A stretch of DNA of 64,000 nucleotides, taken from Lysobacterales bacterium. GTDB lineage: Bacteria > Pseudomonadota > Gammaproteobacteria > Xanthomonadales > SZUA-5. Below, piece by piece: positions 18,939 to 26,470 of this stretch. Below the pieces are notes generated by a model that saw only the letters and a list, made by a program, of their open reading frames with translations, searched no databases and had not been told where the DNA came from. Location of the stretch: NCBI GenBank assembly GCA_022841325.1, contig JALHRS010000021.1, positions 16,004-80,003 of the forward strand, in the 5' to 3' direction. Position numbers and translations under genes: made by a program. Position 1 is the first letter of the stretch, and each line of letters opens with the position of its first letter.

Positions 18939-19589
18939 ATGTTCGGTCCACTCAAATCCCTGTTGTTCCTGGCGGTGCTCTGGCTGCCGCTGTCCTTCTT
19001 TGTGTGGTTCTATTTCGCGCAGATCTTCGTCATGCCGATCGCCGCGATGGCGAACTGGGTGCTGCAGCATCTGCTGCCGGATGTGTTCACCGGCGTGGAA
19101 CAGACCCGCCATGTCCTGGCCTTCATCACCTCGCTGCCCATCGATCCCGCACTCCTGGTGGGCGTGGACACCAGCCAGGGCACGCCGGCGGTGGTGGTCG
19201 AGGCCAACCCGATGATCTACGGCTATTGCATCCCGGTGCTGGTGGGTCTGGTCATGGCCACGCCGCTGCGCCACTGGCAGCGACTGTGGCAGATCGGCGT
19301 GGGCGTGATCATCCTGTCGATCGTGCAGACCTTCGGCACGGTTTTCGATGTGCTCAAGAGCCTGGGACTGCAGGCCGGCGACGAGGCCTCCCGGGTGATC
19401 ACCGATGCCGGGCTGTCGCTGAACTTCATCGCTTTCTGCTACCAGTTCGGCTATCTGGTGCTGCCGGCCATCACCCCGGTGATTCTCTGGGTGGTGTTCA
19501 ATCAGGCCTTCATCCAGGGCCTGGTCACCACCGAAGGCAGTGAATTGCCCGAGGTGGGAACCAGCAGCACCGAAACGAAGTCTCAGTAG
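18939..19589 (+). CDS. Membrane protein, possibly exosortase H-associated
   Basis: A 216-residue protein with about four to five transmembrane helices: LFLAVLWLPLSFFVWFYF at the N-terminus, then IYGYCIPVLVGLVMATPL, WQIGVGVIILSIVQTF and VLPAITPVILWVVFNQAF. The helix layout and periplasmic loop resemble the exosortase H-associated membrane proteins of Xanthomonadales, but this is recognition by eye. It is not an exosortase itself, because the catalytic Cys/Arg/His pattern is absent. No exosortase gene or CTERM substrate is in the window. The stop is 37 bases before the GTG of gspE. It may simply be a conserved integral membrane protein. Confidence 0.6.
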   Translation: MFGPLKSLLFLAVLWLPLSFFVWFYFAQIFVMPIAAMANWVLQHLLPDVFTGVEQTRHVLAFITSLPIDPALLVGVDTSQGTPAVVVEANPMIYGYCIPVLVGLVMATPLRHWQRLWQIGVGVIILSIVQTFGTVFDVLKSLGLQAGDEASRVITDAGLSLNFIAFCYQFGYLVLPAITPVILWVVFNQAFIQGLVTTEGSELPEVGTSSTETKSQ

Positions 19590-19626
19590 TCTTGCCCCCC
19601 TGTCACTGCCATCGAGTGCCCGACGC

Positions 19627-21378
19627 GTGAATGCCATCGTTGAATCTGAACACGCCGCCCCGCCGCTGCCGCAAACGGCCGTGGACGTCGAGCATCTCGA
19701 TGAGCGCATCTGCCAGTTTCTGCTGCGCAAGGGCCGGCTCAAGGATGCCGATCTGGCGCGCGCGCGGCGGGTACACGAGGAACAGGACGATGTCGGGCTG
19801 GTTTCGCTGCTGACCCGCCTGGGTCTGGCCTCCGAGCGCGATGTCGCCGAGGCCATGAGCGAGCTGCTGGAACTGCCCCTGGTCAGCGCCAAGGACGCGC
19901 CTGAAGTGCCGCCCGCCGGCGTGACCCTGTCGGTGCGCTTCCTGAAACAGTTCCACATCGTGCCCATCGGCGAAACCGAGCAGGCCATCCGTCTGCTGGT
20001 GGCCGATCCTCAGGATGACTACGCCCGCGATGCCGTGTTTCTGGCCACCGGCAAGGCGGTCGAGATCGCGGTCGGTCTGCGTACCGAGATCGACGATCTG
20101 ATCGAGCGCTACTACGGTCAGGGCCGTTCGGCCATGGGTACCATCGTCGAGAATCTCTCGGGCGAGGACGGTGGCGGCGAGGACGACGTAGAGCACCTGC
20201 GCGATCTGGCTTCCGAAGCGCCGGTGATCCGGCTGGTCAATCTGGTGATGCAGCGCGCGGTCGAGCAGCGCGCCAGTGATATCCACATCGAACCCTTCGA
20301 GAATCGCCTCAAGGTGCGTTACCGCATCGACGGCGTGCTCCAGGAGGTCGAGTCGCCGCCGGCCAGTTCCACCGCCGCCGTGATCAGTCGCATCAAGATC
20401 ATGGCCAAGCTCAACATCGCCGAGCGCCGGCTGCCGCAGGACGGCCGCATCATGCTGCGGGTACAGGGCAAGGAGCTGGATCTGCGCGTGTCCACGGTGC
20501 CGACCAGCTACGGCGAGAGCGTGGTCATGCGTATCCTCGATCGCGAAAGCGTGGTGCTGGACTTCAAGGCACTGGGCTTTACCGACGATTTCCTGCCCAA
20601 GTTCATGAATGTGCTGGAGATGCCGCACGGCATTCTGCTGGTCACCGGTCCCACCGGCTCGGGCAAGACCACCACGCTGTACACCGCGCTCAGCAAGATC
20701 AACACCCCCGAGGTCAAGATCATCACGGTCGAAGACCCGGTCGAGTACCAGCTCGAAGGCGTCAACCAGATCCAGGTCAAGCCGCAGATCGGTCTCGATT
20801 TCGCCGGCGCCCTGCGCTCCATCGTGCGTCAGGATCCGGACATCATCATGATCGGCGAAATGCGCGATCTGGAAACCGCCAAGATTGCCATCCAGTCCGC
20901 GCTCACCGGCCATCTGGTGCTGTCGACGCTGCATACCAACAATGCCGCCGGCGCCGTCACCCGTCTGCTCGACATGGGCGTGGACGATTACCTGATGTGC
21001 TCGACCGTCAATGGCGTGCTCGCGCAGCGCCTGGTGCGACGTCTGGATCGCGAATCCAGCCAGCGCTACCAGGCCCTCCCGGAAGTGGTCGAGGAACACA
21101 AGCTGCGCAAGTTCACCCGCCACGACCCGATCTATCTGCATCGCCCGGTGGCTTCCGAACGCAGCGCCACCGGCTACATCGGTCGAACCACGATCATGGA
21201 ATTCCTGACCATGACCGACCCCATCCGCCGCCTGGTCATGCAGCACGCCGACCACGGCAAGATCGAAGCCCTGGCCCGCGAGGAGGGCATGCGCACCATG
21301 TACGAAGACGGCATCGCCAAGGCCCTGACCGGATTGACGACCATCGAGGAAGTGCTGAGGGTGTGTCAGGAGTCGTGA
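19627..21378 (+). CDS. gspE: Type II secretion ATPase GspE (XpsE-like)
   Basis: A 583-residue cytoplasmic ATPase that powers pseudopilus assembly. It has an N-terminal MshEN-type domain, then VIRLVNLVMQRAVEQRASDIHIEP, Walker A GPTGSGKT (about residues 341-348), the Asp box TVEDPVEYQLEGV, Walker B IIMIGEMRD and the His box LSTLHTNNAAGA. The zinc-binding four-cysteine module usual near the C-terminus is absent: between LVRRL and YIGRTTIMEFL there is no cysteine. A GTG at 19627 is the best start, as no ATG occurs before the conserved N-terminal domain. It is the first gene of the E-F-G-H-I-J-K-L-M-N-D order. Confidence 0.95.
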   Translation: MNAIVESEHAAPPLPQTAVDVEHLDERICQFLLRKGRLKDADLARARRVHEEQDDVGLVSLLTRLGLASERDVAEAMSELLELPLVSAKDAPEVPPAGVTLSVRFLKQFHIVPIGETEQAIRLLVADPQDDYARDAVFLATGKAVEIAVGLRTEIDDLIERYYGQGRSAMGTIVENLSGEDGGGEDDVEHLRDLASEAPVIRLVNLVMQRAVEQRASDIHIEPFENRLKVRYRIDGVLQEVESPPASSTAAVISRIKIMAKLNIAERRLPQDGRIMLRVQGKELDLRVSTVPTSYGESVVMRILDRESVVLDFKALGFTDDFLPKFMNVLEMPHGILLVTGPTGSGKTTTLYTALSKINTPEVKIITVEDPVEYQLEGVNQIQVKPQIGLDFAGALRSIVRQDPDIIMIGEMRDLETAKIAIQSALTGHLVLSTLHTNNAAGAVTRLLDMGVDDYLMCSTVNGVLAQRLVRRLDRESSQRYQALPEVVEEHKLRKFTRHDPIYLHRPVASERSATGYIGRTTIMEFLTMTDPIRRLVMQHADHGKIEALAREEGMRTMYEDGIAKALTGLTTIEEVLRVCQES

Positions 21379-21405
21379 GGCGGGTCGAGTTTCCTGAAGT
21401 GGCGC

Positions 21406-21720
21406 GGCAAGCAGAGGAAAAAGGAAAAGGGAAAATGGGAAAGGGACGAGCGGCGGAGCTGTCGTGTTTCCTGTGACGTACGGGCAAGCAGAGGAAAAGG
21501 GAAAAGGGAAAAGGGAAAATGGAAAAGGGACGAGCGGCGGAGCTGTCGTGTTTCCTATGACGTACGGGCAAGCAGGGGAAAAGGGAAAAAGGAAAATGGA
21601 AAAAGGGAGATCAAGAGCCGGCCAGACTGCCAGCATTGATTTAGGCGGGGCTTGCAGTCACCCTGCAGGGCAGCGCGTGGGCTGCTCTTCCCTTTTCCCT
21701 TTTCCCTTTTTCTTTTTCCT
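21406..21720. repeat. Purine-rich tandem repeats and complementary pyrimidine tract
   Basis: Three imperfect copies (starts about 21406, 21484 and 21567; spacing 78-83 bases) each join GCAAGCAG, a run of GGGAAAA-type words and GACGAGCGGCGGAGCTGTCG. A pyrimidine tract at 21689-21719 is complementary to the purine runs, so the transcript between gspE and gspF can fold into a long hairpin. The 380-base gap between these two genes is otherwise non-coding. Confidence 0.85.
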
Positions 21721-21767
21721 GCTGGCATCAGCGGCCCCCGCCGCTGGCGGGGGCCGCTGATGCCAGC
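21721..21767 (+). promoter_or_regulatory. Perfect palindrome covering the gspF start codon
   Basis: The left arm 21721-21741 and right arm 21747-21767 are perfect 21-nt inverted repeats around a 5-nt loop CGCTG. The right arm includes the gspF ATG at 21760. In mRNA this would bury the start codon in a very stable stem. A regulatory role is inferred; the palindrome itself is directly visible. Confidence 0.8.
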
Positions 21768-22974
21768 ATTCCGCTTCAAGGCCGTCGCTCCCAACGGCGA
21801 GGTGCTGCAGGGCCAGATGGAGGCGGCCAGCACTGACGAGGTGGTGGCCAAGCTGCATGAGCAGGGCAATCTGCCGCTGGAGGCGATTCCGGCCGATCAG
21901 GCGCAGGGTGCGGGTCTGGGGTCGCTGTTTCGCTCTACCGGGGTCTCGCAGGCCGATGTCGCCAACTTTACCCAGCAACTGGCGACGCTGGTCGGCGCCG
22001 GTCTGCCGCTGGATCGCTCACTGCTGGTGCTGGCCGAACTGGCGGAAACGCCGCGGCTGAAGCGGCTGGTCGACCGGGTCCGCGATGAAGTGCGCGGCGG
22101 TGTCTCGCTGTCCGAGGCGCTGGAGCGTCAGCACGGGGTGTTTTCGCGGCTGTACATCAACATGGTCCGCGCCGGTGAGATGGGTGGTACGCTGGATCAC
22201 ACCCTGACCCGGCTGTCGCAGTATCTGGAGCGCAACCAGGAACTGAAGTCGAGCGTGGTCTCGGCCATGATCTATCCCTGCATCCTGTTGCTGCTGGCCG
22301 GCGGCGCGATGATCTTCCTGCTGGTCTTCGTCATTCCCAATTTCATGCCGCTGTTCGAACAGCTCGGCGGCGAGTTGCCGATCCTGACGCAGATCGTGCT
22401 GGCCTTCGCCAATGCCATCCGCTACGGCTGGTGGGTGTTCCTGATCATCGCCATCGCCGTGGTGATGTTCTTCCAGCGACAGTTCCGCGATCCGGTGACG
22501 CGTCTGGTCTGGGATACGCGATTGCTGAATCTCCGGTGGATCGGCGATCTGCTGATCAAGATCGACACCGCACGTTTTGCGCGCACCGCCGGAACGCTGC
22601 TGAAGAACGGCGTGCCGCTGCTGTCGGCGATGTCGATTGCCCGCAACGTGCTGGGGAACTCGGCCCTGGGCGAGCAGGTCGATACCGCCAACAAGGATGT
22701 GAAGACCGGCGGCGGTCTGGCTCATGCGCTGGCAGCCGGCAAGCGCTTTCCGCGGATGGCGCTGCAGATGATCGCCGTAGGTGAGGAAACCGGGCAGCTC
22801 GACGACATGCTGCTGCGCGCCGCCGATGCCTACGACCGCGAGGTCAGAACAACCATAGACCGGCTGATGGCGGCCTTCGTGCCGGTGATGACCATCCTGC
22901 TGGCGGGTTTCATCGCTGTCATCGTGATTTCCATGGTGACCGCGATCCTGAGTTTGAATGAACTGGTGGCTTGA
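21760..22974 (+). CDS. gspF: Type II secretion inner-membrane platform protein GspF
   Basis: A 404-residue polytopic platform protein, the usual length for GspF. N-terminal MPAFRFKAVAPNGEVLQG and two repeated T2SSF domains are visible (FTQQLATLVGAGLPLDRSLL with MVRAGEMGGTLD; then FARTAGTLLKNGVPLLSAM with GEETGQLDDML), with transmembrane helices after each. The ATG at 21760 matches the family start. The frame continues open to 21652, but that extension translates a repeat (LFPFPFSLFLFP) and is unlikely to be native protein. Confidence 0.96.
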   Translation: MPAFRFKAVAPNGEVLQGQMEAASTDEVVAKLHEQGNLPLEAIPADQAQGAGLGSLFRSTGVSQADVANFTQQLATLVGAGLPLDRSLLVLAELAETPRLKRLVDRVRDEVRGGVSLSEALERQHGVFSRLYINMVRAGEMGGTLDHTLTRLSQYLERNQELKSSVVSAMIYPCILLLLAGGAMIFLLVFVIPNFMPLFEQLGGELPILTQIVLAFANAIRYGWWVFLIIAIAVVMFFQRQFRDPVTRLVWDTRLLNLRWIGDLLIKIDTARFARTAGTLLKNGVPLLSAMSIARNVLGNSALGEQVDTANKDVKTGGGLAHALAAGKRFPRMALQMIAVGEETGQLDDMLLRAADAYDREVRTTIDRLMAAFVPVMTILLAGFIAVIVISMVTAILSLNELVA

Positions 22975-22986
22975 CGAGGACACGCA

Positions 22987-23514
22987 ATGAACGAAGCAAA
23001 GGGATTCAGTCTGATGGCGCTGCGCGAGCGACTGCTGGCGGGGCTGGTGTTGGCTCATCGCGAATCCGCGAAGGGAGATATTGGCCCTGTCTCCAAAGGT
23101 CGCCGCGTCGGCGCTCATCAACGCGGATTCAGCCTGATCGAGATGCTGCTGGTGCTCGGCATCATCGCCTTCATCGCGACCATGCTGGCCACCAACATCT
23201 TCAAGAGCAAGGGCAAGGCCGACGTCAAGGCCGCCCAGGCCGGCGTGCGCAAGGTGGCCACCGCCGTGGATCAGTTCTATCTGGATTCCGGCACCATTCC
23301 GAGCAAGATCGAGGAACTGGTCACCCGGCCGGGCACCGCCACCAATTGGGGTGGTCCGTATCTGAATGAGTCGCAGCTCAAGGATCCCTGGGGTACGCCC
23401 TATGTGATCAAGGTGCCGGGCGAGGGCGGTCAGCCCTACGCCGTGATCTCGCTGGGCTCCGACAAGGCGCCGGGCGGGGCCGATACGGCGGCGGATATCG
23501 ACAATAACCAGTGA
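22987..23514 (+). CDS. gspG: Major pseudopilin GspG with an unusually long leader
   Basis: Major subunit of the T2SS pseudopilus. The mature part starts at the prepilin peptidase site QRG/FSLIEMLLVLGIIAF and includes the GspG-typical DQFYLDSG, DPWGTPYVI and C-terminal GSDKAPGG...ADIDN calcium-site region. The leader is about 47 residues instead of roughly 5-10. It begins MNEAKGFSLM, itself a degenerate copy of the cleavage-site motif; GGATTCAG-x-CTGAT occurs at 23002 and again at 23125, 123 bases (41 codons) apart, as if a segment was inserted with duplication of the target. No closer start codon allows a normal leader. It lies 12 bases after gspF. Confidence 0.93.
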   Translation: MNEAKGFSLMALRERLLAGLVLAHRESAKGDIGPVSKGRRVGAHQRGFSLIEMLLVLGIIAFIATMLATNIFKSKGKADVKAAQAGVRKVATAVDQFYLDSGTIPSKIEELVTRPGTATNWGGPYLNESQLKDPWGTPYVIKVPGEGGQPYAVISLGSDKAPGGADTAADIDNNQ

Positions 23515-23518
23515 TGAT

Positions 23519-24184
23519 GTGCTGATGGCTTGCGTGGCTTTGCTCGGGAGCGGAACCCGTAGAGCCGGGACCGGGGACCCGGGACCGGGGACCCGGGAGA
23601 GCGCACTCATGCCCGCAGCCAAGCTTCGCGTACCGAGCCTTCCCCGGGTCCCGGGTCCCCGGTCCCCGGTCCCGGCTGTTGCGGCGACCGCTACCACCGG
23701 CCTTGTCTGCGGGAGCGATCGCGTCTCCGTTCATCAACACGGCTTCACCCTGCTCGAAATGATCGTCGTGCTGCTGATCGTGGCCATGGTCGCGACCTTG
23801 CTCGGTACCTCGATCGTCGGACGGCTGGACAGCGTCAAGGTCGCCACTGCGGCGCGGGACATGAGTGCTGCGCTGCGTTACACCCGCAGCCAGGCCATCC
23901 TGCACCGCGAAGAGAAATTCCTCGAAGTCAATCTGGAACAGCGCAGCTATTCCGCCGCCGGTCTGCCGGCCGTGAAACTTCCCGAGGTTCTGGAGATCAA
24001 ACTGCTGACGGCGCAATCGGAAGTGGACAGCGACAAGGTCGGTCGCATCCGCTTCTTTCCCGATGGCGGGTCCACCGGCGGCACCGTCACCCTGATCGCC
24101 GATGGCCGCGAGTGGAAGGTCAAGGTGTCGTGGCTGACCGGAGAGATCGAGCTGGATGATGGGCGGAGGGAGCGGCGGACATGA
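23519..24184 (+). CDS. gspH: Minor pseudopilin GspH with repeat-derived leader
   Basis: Pseudopilin with mature start HQHG/FTLLEMIVVLLIVAMVATLL and the GspH pattern RDMSAALRYTRSQAI. The leader up to the cleavage site is 75 residues from the ATG at 23519, or 45 from an internal ATG at 23609, and most of it translates a hairpin of GGGACCC words (arms 23563-23598 and 23641-23677). Prepilin peptidase could still cut, since cleavage depends on the Gly/Phe/Glu5 context. The stop overlaps the gspI start (ATGA). Confidence 0.9.
   Translation: MLMACVALLGSGTRRAGTGDPGPGTRESALMPAAKLRVPSLPRVPGPRSPVPAVAATATTGLVCGSDRVSVHQHGFTLLEMIVVLLIVAMVATLLGTSIVGRLDSVKVATAARDMSAALRYTRSQAILHREEKFLEVNLEQRSYSAAGLPAVKLPEVLEIKLLTAQSEVDSDKVGRIRFFPDGGSTGGTVTLIADGREWKVKVSWLTGEIELDDGRRERRT
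23563..23677. repeat. GGGACCC-type hairpin inside the gspH 5' end
   Basis: The left arm 23563-23598 and the right arm 23641-23677 are made of iterated GGGACCC/GGGGACC words; the outermost 17 bases pair perfectly. A loop of about 43 bases contains an in-frame ATG at 23609. It lies in the translated leader of gspH. Confidence 0.88.
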
Positions 24185-24783
24185 GGGCGGCAAGAGTTCA
24201 GTGCGGACAGCGAGGCTTGGCACTGGCCGTGAGCCGGGACGCGGGACCCGGGACCCGGGACCCGGGGAAAAGCCGGCTCTCGTGCCGACGCGGGACGAGG
24301 AGCGTGCAGAACGCCAATCCAGGTCATGGCAGGAAAGCTTGTCCGGGTCCCGGGTCCCGGGTCCCCGGTCCCGGCTCCACCGGCCGCCAGCAGGGCTTCA
24401 CCCTCCTCGAAGTCCTGGTCGCCTTCATCGTCTTCGTGCTGATCTTTGGCGCGGTGCTCGACGCGCTGGGCATGGCCATGCGCAATACCCGGCGTTCGGC
24501 CGAGGTCAGCCAGGCGGCGCTGTGGGCGCAGTCCAAGCTGGATGCCGTCGGCACCATCGAGGAACTGGAGGAAGGCAATGAACGCGGCGAGTTCAATCAG
24601 CAGTTCCGCTGGGAACTCGACATCCGCAAACAGGAAGTCCCGCGCACCGACGGCCTGGCCAGCGACACCTTTCCGGTGGACCTTTATCGAGTCGATCTCA
24701 TGGTCAGCTGGGGCGATGCCAACCAGCGCAAGGAACAGCACTTCGTCACGCTGCGCTCCAAGTTGAAGGAGGGGCAGTTCTGA
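24181..24783 (+). CDS. gspI: Minor pseudopilin GspI with repeat-derived leader
   Basis: Pseudopilin whose mature part begins RQQG/FTLLEVLVAFIVFVLIF with the conserved glutamate at position 5, and continues with the GspI-like ALWAQSKLDAVG. The leader is 72 residues from ATG 24181 and encodes a GGGACCC hairpin (24231-24267 and 24342-24377). Near its start, GQRGLAL looks like a decayed copy of the cleavage motif, suggesting insertion at the cleavage region. A GTG at 24302 would give a 31-residue leader. Coupled to gspH (ATGA) and gspJ (TGATG). Confidence 0.9.
   Translation: MRAARVQCGQRGLALAVSRDAGPGTRDPGKSRLSCRRGTRSVQNANPGHGRKACPGPGSRVPGPGSTGRQQGFTLLEVLVAFIVFVLIFGAVLDALGMAMRNTRRSAEVSQAALWAQSKLDAVGTIEELEEGNERGEFNQQFRWELDIRKQEVPRTDGLASDTFPVDLYRVDLMVSWGDANQRKEQHFVTLRSKLKEGQF
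24231..24377. repeat. GGGACCC-type hairpin inside the gspI 5' end
   Basis: Arms at 24231-24267 and 24342-24377 consist of the same words as the gspH hairpin and are mutually complementary, with a 74-base loop. The whole element is in frame with gspI and has no stop codon. Confidence 0.88.
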
Positions 24784-25553
24784 TGAAGCGGGGAAATGGA
24801 AAAAGGAAAATGGAAAAGGGACAAGCGACGGCTCTTGCTGTCCTTTTCCCTTTTTCCTTTTTCCATTTTCCCCGCGATGGCGTGCGCCGTGGCGCACGGC
24901 AGCGCGGCTTCACCCTCATCGAACTCCTCGTCGCGATGACCCTGGTGGCGCTGCTGATGACGCTGGTCTACGAGGGCCTGCGCAGCGGGCAGCGGGCGGC
25001 GGAGACCGGGCAGGCCTTCATCGACCGGACCAATCGCCTGCGCATCACCCAGGAATTCATCCGCATGCAGGTCGGAAGGCTGATGCCGCTGGCCTACAAG
25101 CAGGACAGCACCAGCGGCAAGCTCTATCTGTTCGAGGGCGACCACGACAAGATCCGCTATGTGGCGCCGATGCCGGGCTACCTCGGCTATGGCGGCACCT
25201 ATGTGCAGGAACTGGAGCTGATTCGCGACGGCCGTGATCGCTCGCTGGTGTTCAGGCACTGGCTGCACAATGGCTTCGACGAGAAGAAGATCGACCAGTC
25301 CGAGCCGCCGATCCTGCTGTTGTCGGGTATCCGTGACGGCGGTTTCCGCTTCAAGGGGCTGAATCCGGAAGGCAAGGTGGGCGACTGGAGCGAGCGTTGG
25401 GAGGATTCGCAGTTGACGCCGCTGATCATCGAACTCGACCTGACCATGAGTCCCGAGAGTCGGATGGACTGGCCGCTGCTGGACGTGGTGATGATGGTCG
25501 ATGGTGGTGCCACCCGCGGCTTCAACGCTGGCTTCTTCCCGTCCGGCGGATGA
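24783..25553 (+). CDS. gspJ: Minor pseudopilin GspJ with repeat-derived leader
   Basis: Pseudopilin with mature start RQRG/FTLIELLVAMTLVALLM, a GspJ-like region FIRMQVGRLMPLAY and a long globular part (256 residues in total). It is part of the I-J-K tip complex. The 42-residue leader is mostly a translated hairpin of GGGAAAA words (24790-24823 pairing with 24841-24875), giving KRGNGKRKMEKG and then LFPFSFFHFP. The start overlaps the gspI stop (TGATG), and the stop overlaps the gspK start (ATGA). Confidence 0.92.
   Translation: MKRGNGKRKMEKGQATALAVLFPFSFFHFPRDGVRRGARQRGFTLIELLVAMTLVALLMTLVYEGLRSGQRAAETGQAFIDRTNRLRITQEFIRMQVGRLMPLAYKQDSTSGKLYLFEGDHDKIRYVAPMPGYLGYGGTYVQELELIRDGRDRSLVFRHWLHNGFDEKKIDQSEPPILLLSGIRDGGFRFKGLNPEGKVGDWSERWEDSQLTPLIIELDLTMSPESRMDWPLLDVVMMVDGGATRGFNAGFFPSGG
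24790..24875. repeat. GGGAAAA-type hairpin inside the gspJ 5' end
   Basis: A purine arm (24790-24823) and pyrimidine arm (24841-24875) form a nearly perfect stem of about 34 bp with a loop of about 17 bases, beginning within three codons of the gspJ start. The sequence type matches the repeats between gspE and gspF. Confidence 0.88.
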
Positions 25554-26455
25554 GAACTCCCATGCGCAAGCAGCAGGGTATCGCACTGGTGATGGTGCTG
25601 TGGGTCTCGGTGCTGATCGCCGTGCTGCTCGCCAGTTTCAGCCTGAGTGCCCGGGTCGAGGCGCTGCAGGGACGCAATCTGCTCGACGCCACCCGGGCCC
25701 GCTATGCCGCCGAAGCCGGTCTGCATCGGGCGGTTTACGAGATGCGCAGCTCGAATCCGGAATTGCGCTGGGTGGCCGACGGCCGGGTCTATCCGATGGA
25801 ATTCGAGGGCGCCGAGATCGAGATCGAGATCTATGACGAGACCGGCAAGGTCGATCTGAATGTCGCCGATCCTATCCTGCTCGGCGCATTGTTCGAATCG
25901 GGCGGCTTGTCCAAGCCCGACGCCGAAGCACTGGCTGCAGCGGTGGTCGACTGGCGTGATCCGGATGATCTGATCAGCCCGAACGGCGCTGAAGAGGGCG
26001 AGTACCGGGCCGACGGCCGCAGCTACAAACCTCGCAACGCGCCCTTCGAGACCGTTTCCGAGTTGCAGCAGGTGCTGGGGATGAGTTTCGAGCTGTATCG
26101 GGAACTTGAGCCCTCAATGACCATCTATTCAGGCAGGGCACAGCCGAATCCAGCCTTTGCCTCCCCCGAAGTTCTCGCCCTGATTCCCGGTATGAGCCCT
26201 GATCTGGTCCAGCTATTCGTGCAACAGCGGCAGCAGGCCATCGGTGGCCCGGCACCATCCGCACTTCCGCTTGCCTTGCCCGACGGTAGTCCCGTGGTGG
26301 CGCAGGGCGGGGGCCTTACGTACACTATCCGGTCCCGTGCGACACTGCCGGGCGGAGCGAATGCCGGTCTGGAAGCTACTGTGCGCCTAGGTGCGAGCAT
26401 GGTGGCGCGCCGGCCCTTTCGCATCGTCCGCTGGCGCGACGGTGAATTCCGTTAA
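25550..26455 (+). CDS. gspK: Minor pseudopilin GspK
   Basis: A 301-residue tip pseudopilin. The cleavage site is RKQQG/IALVMVLWVSVLIAV; like other GspK proteins it lacks the Glu5 found in the other pseudopilins. Then come RYAAEAGLHRAVYEMR, the GspK-typical YDETGKVDLNVAD, a VDWRDPDD region and helix-hairpin-helix-like segments (LALIPGMSPDLV). The start ATG at 25550 overlaps the gspJ stop; a second ATG at 25562 would also leave a leader. Unlike G, H, I and J, the leader here is short and free of repeats. Confidence 0.94.
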   Translation: MRTPMRKQQGIALVMVLWVSVLIAVLLASFSLSARVEALQGRNLLDATRARYAAEAGLHRAVYEMRSSNPELRWVADGRVYPMEFEGAEIEIEIYDETGKVDLNVADPILLGALFESGGLSKPDAEALAAAVVDWRDPDDLISPNGAEEGEYRADGRSYKPRNAPFETVSELQQVLGMSFELYRELEPSMTIYSGRAQPNPAFASPEVLALIPGMSPDLVQLFVQQRQQAIGGPAPSALPLALPDGSPVVAQGGGLTYTIRSRATLPGGANAGLEATVRLGASMVARRPFRIVRWRDGEFR

Positions 26456-26470
26456 CCTATCCCAGGCCAT

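Noticed and set aside
18939..19589. The membrane protein as an exosortase itself
   Set aside because: The conserved catalytic Cys, Arg and His of exosortases are not in the helix contexts expected; only a partner-like topology is seen.
14835..19988. 1717-residue open frame on the minus strand
   Set aside because: It is opposite purL and its neighbours; high-GC DNA with few stop codons makes long antisense frames. The composition (His, Gln, Arg and Ala runs) is not protein-like and PurL is certain on the other strand.
21652..21759. The upstream open part of gspF as native N-terminus
   Set aside because: It translates the pyrimidine repeat (LFPFPFSLFLFP); the family start is the ATG at 21760.
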